Assembly: GCA_016178705.1 (NCBI GenBank)
Contig: JACOST010000009.1
Location: 248,001-312,000, forward strand
Length of the DNA stretch: 64,000 nt
From: Deltaproteobacteria bacterium
Lineage (GTDB): Bacteria; Desulfobacterota; Binatia; HRBIN30; JACQVA1
Direction of reading: 5' to 3'
In this document: positions 17,994 through 25,905 of the stretch, in pieces
Numbering within the stretch: the first letter of the stretch is position 1
Layout: the number at the start of each line of letters is the position of its first letter
Made by a program: the position numbers and the translations under genes
Notes under the pieces: generated by a model
Told to the model about the DNA's origin: nothing
What the model saw: the letters and a program-made list of their open reading frames with translations, nothing else
The model's database searches: none

Positions 17994-19568
17994 TCAGCGC
18001 TCCTCGATCCAGGCATCACGCAGCGATTGCAAGCTACCGTCGGCGCGCAGTTCGAAGCCGCGCAGCCGAGTATCGAGCACCGCGACGTTGGTATTCCACC
18101 ACAACGGAATCACCGGCAGCAGTTCGGCAACTCGTTGCTGCGTTTCGGAGTAGAGCCGCGCCCGTTCATCACGATCGAGCGTGTGGCGCGCGCGTTCGGT
18201 CAGCGCGTCGACCGAGGCATCGACGAAGCGGCCCCGGTTGTTGCCGACCGGTGGCACCTGCGAGGAGTGACAGGTGAGAAAGTAAATGTCCGGGTCGGCT
18301 ACGCCCACCCACGACAGCGAATAGAGCTGAAAGTTGCCGCGCTTGATGTCTCCATAAAACGTCCCCCATTCGTACGAGCGAATGTCGAGGGCGATGCCGA
18401 CGCGCGCGAGCTGCGCCTGAATCGCCTCGGCGATCCGCTTGCGCAGGTCGACGGTGGTGGTCTTGTACGAGAGCCGGAAGCGCGGCGCCGGCCCATCGCC
18501 GTCGGGATCGAGATACCCGGCTTCGTCGAGCAGCTCGGCGGCGCGCTTGGGGTTGTAGCCGTAGGTCGGCACGTCGCCGCTGTACGCCCAATGGCCGGGT
18601 GCGAGCAACCCGCTGGCGGGCGTCGCCAGCCCGCGCAACAGCGTGCGGATCAAGGCATTGCGATCAAGCGCGTAGGCGATGGCGCGCCGAACTCGGACAT
18701 CGCTCAGCCGCGGATCGCTGAGGTTCAGGCCGAGATACTGAAAGCCGGTGCCGGGCCGCGTCAGCACTTCGGTATGCGGCTGCTGGCGCAACCACGCCAC
18801 CGCGTCGGGTTCGATCGCGCTTTGTATCAGATCCAACCCACCACGGCGGAACTCGAGCAGACGGACGAGTCCGTCGGGCACAACCTTGAAGATCACGCCA
18901 GCCAAGCGCGCTGGGCGCGCGGCGTATTGTTCAAATCGCATCAGCACCACACGCTCGTCTGGTGCAAACTCGACCAATCGAAACGGCCCCGAACCCACTG
19001 GCGCCGCGATCGCCGTCGCCGGTGATGTCGCCACCGCGTGGGCGGGCAAGATACCCATCGTGGTGGCGTCGAGAAACGGGGCGAAGGCCTCGCGCAAATG
19101 GAAGCGCACGGTGAGCGGATCCGGCGCATCAATTGCCTCAATCACGGCCAGCGACGCGCCCTTGGGCGAGTGCGAATCTGGCGCGCGGACCGAATCGAAG
19201 GTGGCTTTCACGTCGGCGGCAGTCACCGGCGTCCCGTCGTGAAAGAGCACGCCTTCCCGCAAATGGAACTCGAACGTGAGCGGATCAGGCGTGTTCCAAT
19301 CGGCAGCGAGGTGCGGAAAGTAGCGCGCCTGGTCGTCCAGGCGAGTGAGGCCGTCGAAGAGCAGATCGCCGATCTGACTGCCGATGGCGTCGGTGGCGTA
19401 ACGCGGATCGAGGGTCACCGGCCCATTGTCGAGCCCGACGACGGCGTAGCCCGGCGGCGCCGTGGAGGCATCGTGCTCGCAACTGGCGACACATAGCGCC
19501 AGGCACAGCGCTGCGCCCATGACGAGAAATGTTGACAGCGCCGAAACGCGTCTGGTACCGTCAGCCAT
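17994..19568 (-). CDS. Solute-binding lipoprotein of an oligopeptide-type ABC importer
   Basis: The 524-aa protein has a lipoprotein signal peptide with lipobox VASC (Cys30). The SBP family 5 fold includes VTLDPRYATDAIGSQIG, LTFEFHLREGVLFHDGTPV and RRAIAYALDRNALI. It should capture peptides, nickel or other solutes in the periplasm and deliver them to the two permeases encoded immediately downstream. The ligand cannot be inferred. It is divergent from the lytic transglycosylase gene across a 59-bp gap. Confidence 0.9.
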   Translation of the reverse strand: MADGTRRVSALSTFLVMGAALCLALCVASCEHDASTAPPGYAVVGLDNGPVTLDPRYATDAIGSQIGDLLFDGLTRLDDQARYFPHLAADWNTPDPLTFEFHLREGVLFHDGTPVTAADVKATFDSVRAPDSHSPKGASLAVIEAIDAPDPLTVRFHLREAFAPFLDATTMGILPAHAVATSPATAIAAPVGSGPFRLVEFAPDERVVLMRFEQYAARPARLAGVIFKVVPDGLVRLLEFRRGGLDLIQSAIEPDAVAWLRQQPHTEVLTRPGTGFQYLGLNLSDPRLSDVRVRRAIAYALDRNALIRTLLRGLATPASGLLAPGHWAYSGDVPTYGYNPKRAAELLDEAGYLDPDGDGPAPRFRLSYKTTTVDLRKRIAEAIQAQLARVGIALDIRSYEWGTFYGDIKRGNFQLYSLSWVGVADPDIYFLTCHSSQVPPVGNNRGRFVDASVDALTERARHTLDRDERARLYSETQQRVAELLPVIPLWWNTNVAVLDTRLRGFELRADGSLQSLRDAWIEER

Positions 19569-19627
19569 CGTGCGCGACGGGAGCCGCGAAAGCGGTGCCG
19601 CAGACGCAGTCGCGGCGGTGGAGGACG

Positions 19628-21031
19628 ATGGTGATACGGCGCGGGATTCGATTTACTCCCTCATGGGCATGCGCAGCCGCGCTGCTGGTGCTGGCAACCG
19701 CCGCGAGTGCCGACGCGCCGCATCGTGCTTCGCACGTTGACCAGAGCCCGTTCACCGTACCACCCGGCCTCCGCTCCCAGGTCGAGTTTTGGAAGAACAT
19801 CTTTGCCACCTATTCAACGCACCAGGTGGTGATCCACGACGCGCTCCACTTGGATCGAGTCTACGCGGTTTTGGACTTCCGTCCGCTGGCCGCGGCAGGC
19901 ATGAGCGAAGTGGAAATCGACCAAGTACGCCACCGCACCGTCGACGATGAGGTCCACAAGATCCGTTCGACCCTCATCCGGCTGCACCAACTCGGCCCGG
20001 ACTTCCAAGCGGCATCCCACCTCACTGACGAGGAGCGGAAGATATGGGCGCTGTTTGCGGGTGTCAAGGAACAGAACAAATTCCTTCACGCGGCGGAACC
20101 GGATCGTCTACGCACCCAGTCGGGGCTACGCGAGCGCTTCATTCGCGGGCTTGAAGTGGGCGCACGTTTCTGGCCGGAGATCGAGCGCATCTTCCGCGAA
20201 GAGGGCGTGCCGATCGAGCTGACCCGGCTCCCGCTGGTGGAGTCGTGCTTCAACATCCACGCGTACTCGAAAGCCGGCGCAGCCGGAGTGTGGCAATTCA
20301 TGCCGTTCACCGCGCGGCGCTTCATGCGCGTCGACAACGCGGTGGACGAGCGACGCGATCCGATCGTCGCCGGACGCGCGGCGGCACGCTACCTGCGCAG
20401 CGACTTCGAAGGACTCGGCACGTGGCCACTCGCCATCACCGCCTACAACCACGGGCGCGCCGGCCTCGCCCACGCCGTCGCCACCGTCGGCTCCACCGAC
20501 ATCGTCGATATCGTGCGCCGGTACCACGGTCCGGCCTTCAAGTTCGCCTCGCGCAACTTTTACGCCGAGTTTCTCGCCGTGCTGGAAGCGCAGCAGGACG
20601 CCGCCCGCCGCTTCGGGGATCTCCACTACGAGCGCCCGATTCCGGCCACCACCGTGCGGGTGCCCGACTATGTGAAGCTGTCGACGCTTGCGAGCTGCGC
20701 CGGCACCAGTGCGGAAGCCCTCGCCGAGCTGAACCCCGCCTTCAGCCGCGCGGTCGTCGACGGCAAGCTGCGCGTGCCGCCCGGGTACATGCTGCGGCTG
20801 CCGGCAGGCAGCGAGCGTGGCTTTCAAGAACGCTACGCCGCGCTCGGTCCGCAACACAAGGCATCGAGTCAGACCACCACCTACATCGTCCATCGCGTGA
20901 AGCGTGGGCAAACACTGGTCACCATCGCCCGCCAGTACGGCATCACGGTGTCGGCGATTCAGAAGCGCAACAACTTGAGTCGCCGCGCGAGTGTCCGCGC
21001 GGGACAAGAGCTGCGGATCCCACAAGGCTGA
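19628..21031 (+). CDS. MltD-like lytic transglycosylase with LysM
   Basis: The 467-aa protein has a signal peptide (residues 1-30) and a long helical N-terminal region. An SLT-type domain carries the catalytic Glu205 in RLPLVESCFN, followed by GAAGVWQFMPFTARRF and AITAYNHGRAGLAHA. A C-terminal LysM domain (about 420-465, IVHRVKRGQTLVTIARQYGI) binds peptidoglycan. It cleaves glycan strands to 1,6-anhydro products. ATG 19628 gives a clean signal peptide and is preceded by GGAGG. The gene ends one base before the convergent regulator gene. Confidence 0.9.
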   Translation: MVIRRGIRFTPSWACAAALLVLATAASADAPHRASHVDQSPFTVPPGLRSQVEFWKNIFATYSTHQVVIHDALHLDRVYAVLDFRPLAAAGMSEVEIDQVRHRTVDDEVHKIRSTLIRLHQLGPDFQAASHLTDEERKIWALFAGVKEQNKFLHAAEPDRLRTQSGLRERFIRGLEVGARFWPEIERIFREEGVPIELTRLPLVESCFNIHAYSKAGAAGVWQFMPFTARRFMRVDNAVDERRDPIVAGRAAARYLRSDFEGLGTWPLAITAYNHGRAGLAHAVATVGSTDIVDIVRRYHGPAFKFASRNFYAEFLAVLEAQQDAARRFGDLHYERPIPATTVRVPDYVKLSTLASCAGTSAEALAELNPAFSRAVVDGKLRVPPGYMLRLPAGSERGFQERYAALGPQHKASSQTTTYIVHRVKRGQTLVTIARQYGITVSAIQKRNNLSRRASVRAGQELRIPQG

Positions 21032-21032
21032 G

Positions 21033-22391
21033 TTAGGGCTGCAACGCGATCTCGAGTTCCTCGAGCTTGCGATACAGCGACGACAGACTGAGACCGAGCA
21101 GTTCGGCGGCCCGCTTCTTATCCCAGCTCAGTTTGCGCAGCGTGGTCTGAATGTGAGCGCGCTCGTACACGCGTACGGCCTCCTTCAGATTGTCGGCGGC
21201 GTACGGGATCATGTCCTGGTCGTCGCCGATGACGCGCGGCAAGTCGTTCACCGTCACCCACTCGCTATTGCCGAGGATCATCGCGCGTTCCAACACGTTG
21301 TCGAGTTCGCGGACATTGCCCTTCCACGGCAACGCCATCAGCGTCTTCATCGCCGCGTTGTCGACTCCCTTGTAGTTTTTCTTCAGCTCCTCGTTGTGCT
21401 GGCGCACGAGGTATTCCACCAGTAGCGGGATATCGTCGCGCCGCTCGCGCAGCGGTGGAATTTCAATGCCGACCACGTTGAGCCGGTAGAACAGGTCTTC
21501 GCGGAAGCGGCCGGCGTCGACTTCGGACTGGAGGTCCTTGTTACTGGCCGCGATGATGCGAATGTCGATGCGGACCGGCGTCCCGCTGCCGAGCGGCAAC
21601 ACTTCCTTCTCTTCGATGGCGCGCAACAACTTCACCTGTAGACCAAAAGGCAAGTCCCCGATCTCGTCGAGAAAGATGGTCCCGCCGCGCGCGCGCAGAA
21701 ACAACCCTTCCTGATTCGCCACCGCACCTGTGAACGCACCGCGAAGGTGACCGAAGAGTTGGCTTTCAAGCAGGCTCTCGGGGATCGCGCCGCAATTGAC
21801 CGGCAGGAACACCTTGTCGCGCCGATCGCTGGTGGCATGAATCGCGCGGGCGACGACCTCTTTGCCAACGCCGCTCTCACCGGTGATCAGCACCGTGGCT
21901 TTGGTCGGGGCGACCTTGTGGATCAGGTCGACGATCGCCCGCATCGCCGCGCTGCGGCCAACGAGGTTCTCGAAATCAAACCCCCGCGCCACTTCGCGCC
22001 GCAACAACTGGACCTCCCAGGCGAGGTGTTTGAAGTCGAGCAGCCGCCGCACTTTGCCGAGCACGTCCTCGAAGATCAGTGGCTTGATGATGTAGTCTTG
22101 CGCGCCTTCGCGCAGAGCCTCGACCGCGGTATCAATCGACGCGTACGCCGTGATCAGCAGAACCAGACTCTGCGGCGCGACCCGGCGGGCGTGGCGCAAG
22201 ACATCGATACCCGAGGCGCCGGGCATCCGCAGATCCGCGATGACGAGGTCGACCTCCGACTGTTCGATCGCCTGGATGGCCGCCTCGCCGTCGGCGACCT
22301 CGACCACCGTGTACCCTTCGTCCCGCAGCAGTTCGGCGAGGCTCTCGCGAATCGCGGTTTCGTCATCGGCCAATAGAATCGTTCCCGGCAC
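21033..22391 (-). CDS. NtrC-family sigma-54-dependent response regulator
   Basis: The 452-aa protein has a receiver domain with phospho-acceptor Asp53 (IADLRMP), an AAA+ domain with Walker A GESGVGKE and the sigma-54 contact motif GAFTGA, and a Fis-type HTH at the C-terminus (LSWDKKRAAELLGLSLSSLYRKL). It should activate sigma-54 promoters on phosphorylation. GTG start 22391 has GGAGAG upstream. No kinase is adjacent; the orphan kinase at 14735-16240 is a possible partner. Confidence 0.95.
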   Translation of the reverse strand: MPGTILLADDETAIRESLAELLRDEGYTVVEVADGEAAIQAIEQSEVDLVIADLRMPGASGIDVLRHARRVAPQSLVLLITAYASIDTAVEALREGAQDYIIKPLIFEDVLGKVRRLLDFKHLAWEVQLLRREVARGFDFENLVGRSAAMRAIVDLIHKVAPTKATVLITGESGVGKEVVARAIHATSDRRDKVFLPVNCGAIPESLLESQLFGHLRGAFTGAVANQEGLFLRARGGTIFLDEIGDLPFGLQVKLLRAIEEKEVLPLGSGTPVRIDIRIIAASNKDLQSEVDAGRFREDLFYRLNVVGIEIPPLRERRDDIPLLVEYLVRQHNEELKKNYKGVDNAAMKTLMALPWKGNVRELDNVLERAMILGNSEWVTVNDLPRVIGDDQDMIPYAADNLKEAVRVYERAHIQTTLRKLSWDKKRAAELLGLSLSSLYRKLEELEIALQP

Positions 22392-22415
22392 GTGCGGTCT
22401 CTCCGTTTGCCGGCG

Positions 22416-22444
22416 ATCCTTTCTGGCCGCAGCCGTGCTGTCAA
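22416..22444 (-). promoter_or_regulatory. Candidate promoter of the NtrC-type regulator
   Basis: A consensus TTGACA (minus strand, 22439-22444) lies 17 bases before AAGGAT (22416-22421), 25 bp upstream of the GTG start. The -35 and spacing are good and the -10 is weak. Confidence 0.35.
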
Positions 22445-22488
22445 GGTAAGCGGCAAGCGCTCAGATGTTGAGATTGTCGGGGGGCACG

Positions 22489-23268
22489 CTAGGTCGACGC
22501 GGGCAGCGCGATCATGATCGTCGCGGTCACGTCCGCCGCGTTGATACGCGTGTCGATGTTCGCGTCCGCACCACGGCGGTCCGGGTCCGTGAGGTCGCAG
22601 CGCTTGCCGGCTTCGAACAGCACGGCGACTTCGTGGTCGAGATCCGCAACGTCAATGTCGCCGGTTCCGTCCGGGTCGCCCGGCGTGCCGTCGATTTGCC
22701 CCATCTCACCGCTGTTGTTCTTGGGCGCCGGATCATCGAGCGTGAAGGCCGTTGCATTGTTGTTCGTGCTGTCGACGCGGGTAAGCGCCTTGCCAAAAAC
22801 GGGCCGCACCGCGGGCTGACCGAAGATGCCATTGGCGCCGGTGAACGACCCGTAAGCGACGCAGTCGACCGGCTTGCTGGCAAAGACGCCGAAGCAGGTG
22901 CGCCCATCGGGAAACACCAGTTGTCCGGTCACGAGCTGGTCCATCGCGACACAATAGAGGTCGTGCGCTTCCTGAGTCCCCGCGAGGATTGCGACCCCTT
23001 CGTCGCCGTTGGTTAGCGCTATGTCCATATCGAAGCGCCCGAAGTTCGCCGCCGCCGTACCATCCGCAGTTTGCGTCGTCATCCGCTGGCCGCCGACGAA
23101 CACCTGGCCGGAGGCCAGAGTGCGCAGTTGCATGTACTGCGCGCCGGGCGCGTTGCTGGTACCAAACGACAACTCCTGAATCGCCATCAAGTGAAACGGC
23201 GCCCACGCCGGCCGCGCAACGACGAGCGCCACCACCATCAACAGAGCAACCACCAACCGCTTGGCCAT
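22489..23268 (-). CDS. Secreted protein with dockerin-like C-terminus
   Basis: The 259-aa protein has a signal peptide (residues 1-23, ending AWA) and then about 170 residues starting FHLMAIQELSFG that I cannot assign; a lamin-tail-like or other beta fold is possible. The last 60 residues hold two Asp-rich calcium-loop motifs (DPDGTGDIDVADL and a second around ADANIDTRINAADV) that resemble a dockerin. ATG 23268 is chosen for GAAGGAGGG upstream and the signal peptide. It neighbours a cohesin/dockerin-like gene on the same strand. Confidence 0.8.
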   Translation of the reverse strand: MAKRLVVALLMVVALVVARPAWAPFHLMAIQELSFGTSNAPGAQYMQLRTLASGQVFVGGQRMTTQTADGTAAANFGRFDMDIALTNGDEGVAILAGTQEAHDLYCVAMDQLVTGQLVFPDGRTCFGVFASKPVDCVAYGSFTGANGIFGQPAVRPVFGKALTRVDSTNNNATAFTLDDPAPKNNSGEMGQIDGTPGDPDGTGDIDVADLDHEVAVLFEAGKRCDLTDPDRRGADANIDTRINAADVTATIMIALPAST

Positions 23269-23442
23269 GGTCGATCCCTCCTTCGCCGAATCCCTGAGAA
23301 GCCGCGCAACCTTCGCTGAGGCGGTCACCTATGTCAACCAATCACGTCAACCGATCATCGGCGTGGCCGGCAAAAGGGGAGATCCAGGGTGGCTCGCGAG
23401 CCGTGACGGCCAGCCGGCGAAGCGCAACTTCGTGGTTGCCGA

Positions 23443-24258
23443 CTATCCTTCGCACATGGTCAGCGCCTCGTTCACCGCCGTGACCAGTTCGTCCACGGTC
23501 ACGTGCGAGTCGTGATCGCGATCGAACGACGGGCAGCGATCGAGCGGCATACTTTCCAGCGCGATGTCGACACCGATGACAAGTTCGTCGACCGTGACCG
23601 CGTGGTTGCCATCACAGTCGCCGGTACATACCGGAGTCGGTGTCGGGGTTGGTGACACCGTCGGGCTCGGGGTCGCCGTGAGGGTTGGTGATGCGGTCGG
23701 CTTCACGGTCAACGTTACGGTCGGACGCGGCACGACTCGAACGCCGCCGTCCGTACCCGTCGCCGGCAGCGCTGCCCCCTTGGGATCGCTTGCGCGCACA
23801 TCGGCATTGTGGAGCGGATAGGTTCCGAGCGGGAGATCGGCAGCGAGTCGGATGGTACAGGTGTACAGCTCCGAGCCATCGGGGATCGGGTCCACGTTCA
23901 CGGTGAAGATGATCACTTGCGCCGAGCTGCAATCGAGCCCAGGCGTGCACTGGAGTGGTTGGAACCCCGCCGCTGCGATCTTGTCGATGTCCGGGTTGAC
24001 ACGGCAATCCGGCCGGCCGCCGGGCGTGGAAGCGATCAGGATGTGCGGATCGAAGACAATGTCGTTCTGCGTTGCCACGACCGTGCGTCCCCCCGTTTCG
24101 AGACTGACAGCAACGTTCACCACATCACCGGGCGAACCGGTTGCCGAGCCGATCTTGACGATCACCGTCTGCGCCTGTCCCTCGATCGTTTTGAGCACTG
24201 AACTCAGCACGAGCAGACTGACTACCAACCCGACTCGAATTCTTCGCACCTTCGTCAC
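23443..24258 (-). CDS. Secreted cohesin-like protein with EF-hand/dockerin-like C-terminus
   Basis: The 271-aa protein has a signal peptide (about 1-30) and then a beta-rich domain (about 31-180) that opens like a cohesin, with a [18 protein letters not shown] strand pattern and an FDP motif. A TPTxSPT linker (about 183-207) follows, then two Asp-loop repeats ([14 protein letters not shown] and [14 protein letters not shown]) paired with conserved cysteines. Combining a cohesin-like and a dockerin-like module suggests self-assembly or surface display; this is inference. GTG 24258 is the start used; a second GTG nine bases later is possible. Confidence 0.78.
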   Translation of the reverse strand: MTKVRRIRVGLVVSLLVLSSVLKTIEGQAQTVIVKIGSATGSPGDVVNVAVSLETGGRTVVATQNDIVFDPHILIASTPGGRPDCRVNPDIDKIAAAGFQPLQCTPGLDCSSAQVIIFTVNVDPIPDGSELYTCTIRLAADLPLGTYPLHNADVRASDPKGAALPATGTDGGVRVVPRPTVTLTVKPTASPTLTATPSPTVSPTPTPTPVCTGDCDGNHAVTVDELVIGVDIALESMPLDRCPSFDRDHDSHVTVDELVTAVNEALTMCEG

Positions 24259-24392
24259 GCGTATACTCGCCCCGATTCATTAGCCGCAAATCCCGCGTTC
24301 GACCACTGGTATCTCAGGCGGCGGTTGAGTATGGAGAAGCGGCCCGCGCGCTTTCGCGCCGCGGCTCACAAATCCATCTGGAGGATGTTCTC

Positions 24393-25160
24393 ATGAAGAT
24401 CGAAGGCAGTGTGGCAATTGTCACCGGCGGCGCATCGGGGTTGGGCGAAGCTACAGTGAGAATGTTAGTCGCCAATGGCGGCCGCGCGGCGATCCTCGAC
24501 CGCCCGCAGTCGAACGGCACGCAAATGGCCGCCGAGTTGGGCAAGAACGTGATCTTCACGCCGGCGGATGTGACCAACGAGGGTGAAGTCAGCGCCGCGG
24601 TCGCCAAAGCCACGGAAGCGTTCGGCACGGTGCACGTCGCCGTCAACTGCGCGGGCGTCGGCGCCGCGATGCGTACGGTGAGCAAGTCGGGGCCGATGCC
24701 GTTGGAGATCTTCACCAAGGTGATCGAAATCAACCTGATCGGCACGTTCAACGTCATCCGCTTGGCCGCGGCGCAGATGCAAAAGAATCAGCCCAACGAC
24801 GAGGGCGAGCGCGGCGTGTTGATCAACACCGCGTCGATCGCCGCGTTCGACGGCCAGATCGGCCAGGCCGCCTACTCCGCGTCGAAAGGCGGCGTGGTCG
24901 GCATGACCCTGCCCATCGCGCGCGATCTCGCGTCGCTCGGCATCCGCTGTCTGACTATCGCGCCGGGCACCTTCGACACTCCGATGCTGGCGATGTTGCC
25001 CGAGCCGCAGCGCCAAGCGCTCGGCGCGCAGATTCCGTTTCCGTCGCGCCTCGGTCGTCCGAGCGAGTACGCGGCGCTGGCGCGCCACATCATCGAGAAC
25101 CCGGTGCTCAACGGCGAGACCATCCGCCTCGACGGCGCGCTACGCTTGCCGCCGCGATAG
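24393..25160 (+). CDS. SDR-family 3-hydroxyacyl-CoA dehydrogenase-like protein
   Basis: The 255-aa short-chain dehydrogenase has the nucleotide-binding TGGASGLG (11-18), NCAG, and the catalytic Ser plus YSASK. Overall it resembles type 2 3-hydroxyacyl-CoA dehydrogenase (HSD10-like): the GVGAAMRT and [20 protein letters not shown] segments fit that subgroup. It probably oxidises a 3-hydroxyacyl-CoA with NAD+, but other alcohol substrates cannot be excluded. GGAGG lies eight bases upstream. Confidence 0.88.
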   Translation: MKIEGSVAIVTGGASGLGEATVRMLVANGGRAAILDRPQSNGTQMAAELGKNVIFTPADVTNEGEVSAAVAKATEAFGTVHVAVNCAGVGAAMRTVSKSGPMPLEIFTKVIEINLIGTFNVIRLAAAQMQKNQPNDEGERGVLINTASIAAFDGQIGQAAYSASKGGVVGMTLPIARDLASLGIRCLTIAPGTFDTPMLAMLPEPQRQALGAQIPFPSRLGRPSEYAALARHIIENPVLNGETIRLDGALRLPPR

Positions 25161-25165
25161 CCTTC

Positions 25166-25258
25166 TCGCGCCGCTCCGGGAATCGGTTCGTCTTCGGGAA
25201 TTCGAATCCGTTTGCCCGAGTAGATCGCGAAGCGATCGTATCGACGGCCTGCTTGCGC
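25166..25258 (+). repeat. Interspersed repeat, copy 1 (related copy at 55738-55815)
   Basis: This stretch shares AATCCGTTTGCCCGAGTAG followed by a near-palindrome (tCGCGaAGCGA) and CGTATCGA with the reverse complement of 55738-55815. It fills the gap between two convergent genes. Confidence 0.7.
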
Positions 25259-25265
25259 GAGATCG

Positions 25266-25628
25266 CTACCCTTGACGGTGTACGCTGCCGGGGGCGAACG
25301 CCGGCAGACATACGGCGATGTATTCCGTCCCTTCATCCAGCGGCGTGCTGTAGCGCACTGCTTCGCCGGGCGCGGCGATGATCGCTTGGCCGGCCTGCAC
25401 ATCGATGGTGCCGGCGTCGCACTCAACCCGCAGCATGCCTTTGAGTACGATGGTGTACTCGTGAAACTCCGGCCGCTGCGGCGGTTCGACCCAACCGCCT
25501 GGTGAACGCATATGCGCGATGCTGAGCGCGGTGGTCTGCGAGTTCACGCGGCCGACGTACTCATCGATCAGCTTCGGCTTGTTGCCGGCCGCTTCGATCC
25601 GTGTCGGTGCTTTGATGTGTGTGGGCAT
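25266..25628 (-). CDS. Small cupin-domain protein
   Basis: The 120-aa protein is a single cupin beta barrel, with the first motif around FHEYTIVLKGMLRVE and the second around GQAIIAAPGEAVRYS. The metal ligands are only partly conserved: one clear His lies in motif 1 and none in motif 2, so metal binding is doubtful. Small cupins of this type bind sugars, acids or signalling molecules; the ligand is unknown. It converges with the SDR gene. Confidence 0.8.
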   Translation of the reverse strand: MPTHIKAPTRIEAAGNKPKLIDEYVGRVNSQTTALSIAHMRSPGGWVEPPQRPEFHEYTIVLKGMLRVECDAGTIDVQAGQAIIAAPGEAVRYSTPLDEGTEYIAVCLPAFAPGSVHRQG

Positions 25629-25700
25629 GGGTGAGTATTGCCAGGCTCATCGCCGGTTGCGCAAGCCCCGCGTGCTCATCACCCCGTTGAAGAAGTGCGG

Positions 25701-25839
25701 CGCCCCCTTCGACGGGGCTCAGGACAGGCTTCGAGATGGCGCTGCGCGCCTCCTCAGGGCGAACGGGAAAGTGTTGGGCACATAGGAGGAACCGCTCATG
25801 CTGAGGAGCGCCGACAGGCGCGTCTCGAAGCATGCGGGG
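25701..25839. repeat. Composite palindromic repeat, copy 1 (inverted copy at 46249-46361)
   Basis: The two arms are TCGAAGC...CTGAGGAGCGCC-like and CTCAGGGCGAACGGG-like blocks. The reverse complement of 25795-25839 is almost identical to 46249-46300, and the reverse complement of 25710-25765 resembles 46310-46361. It lies between the cupin gene and rnr. Confidence 0.75.
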
Positions 25840-25905
25840 TTTTTTCGACGGGTTGTGACGACTCGTTGACACGGGCCACCAGAACGGAGCACGCTGCGCC
25901 GCACG

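Noticed and set aside
25680-25860. Possible CRISPR-like or attachment-site repeat near 25.7 kb
   Set aside because: The units are inverted and unevenly spaced, with no regular spacers and no cas or integrase gene nearby; a REP-like palindrome explains them better.
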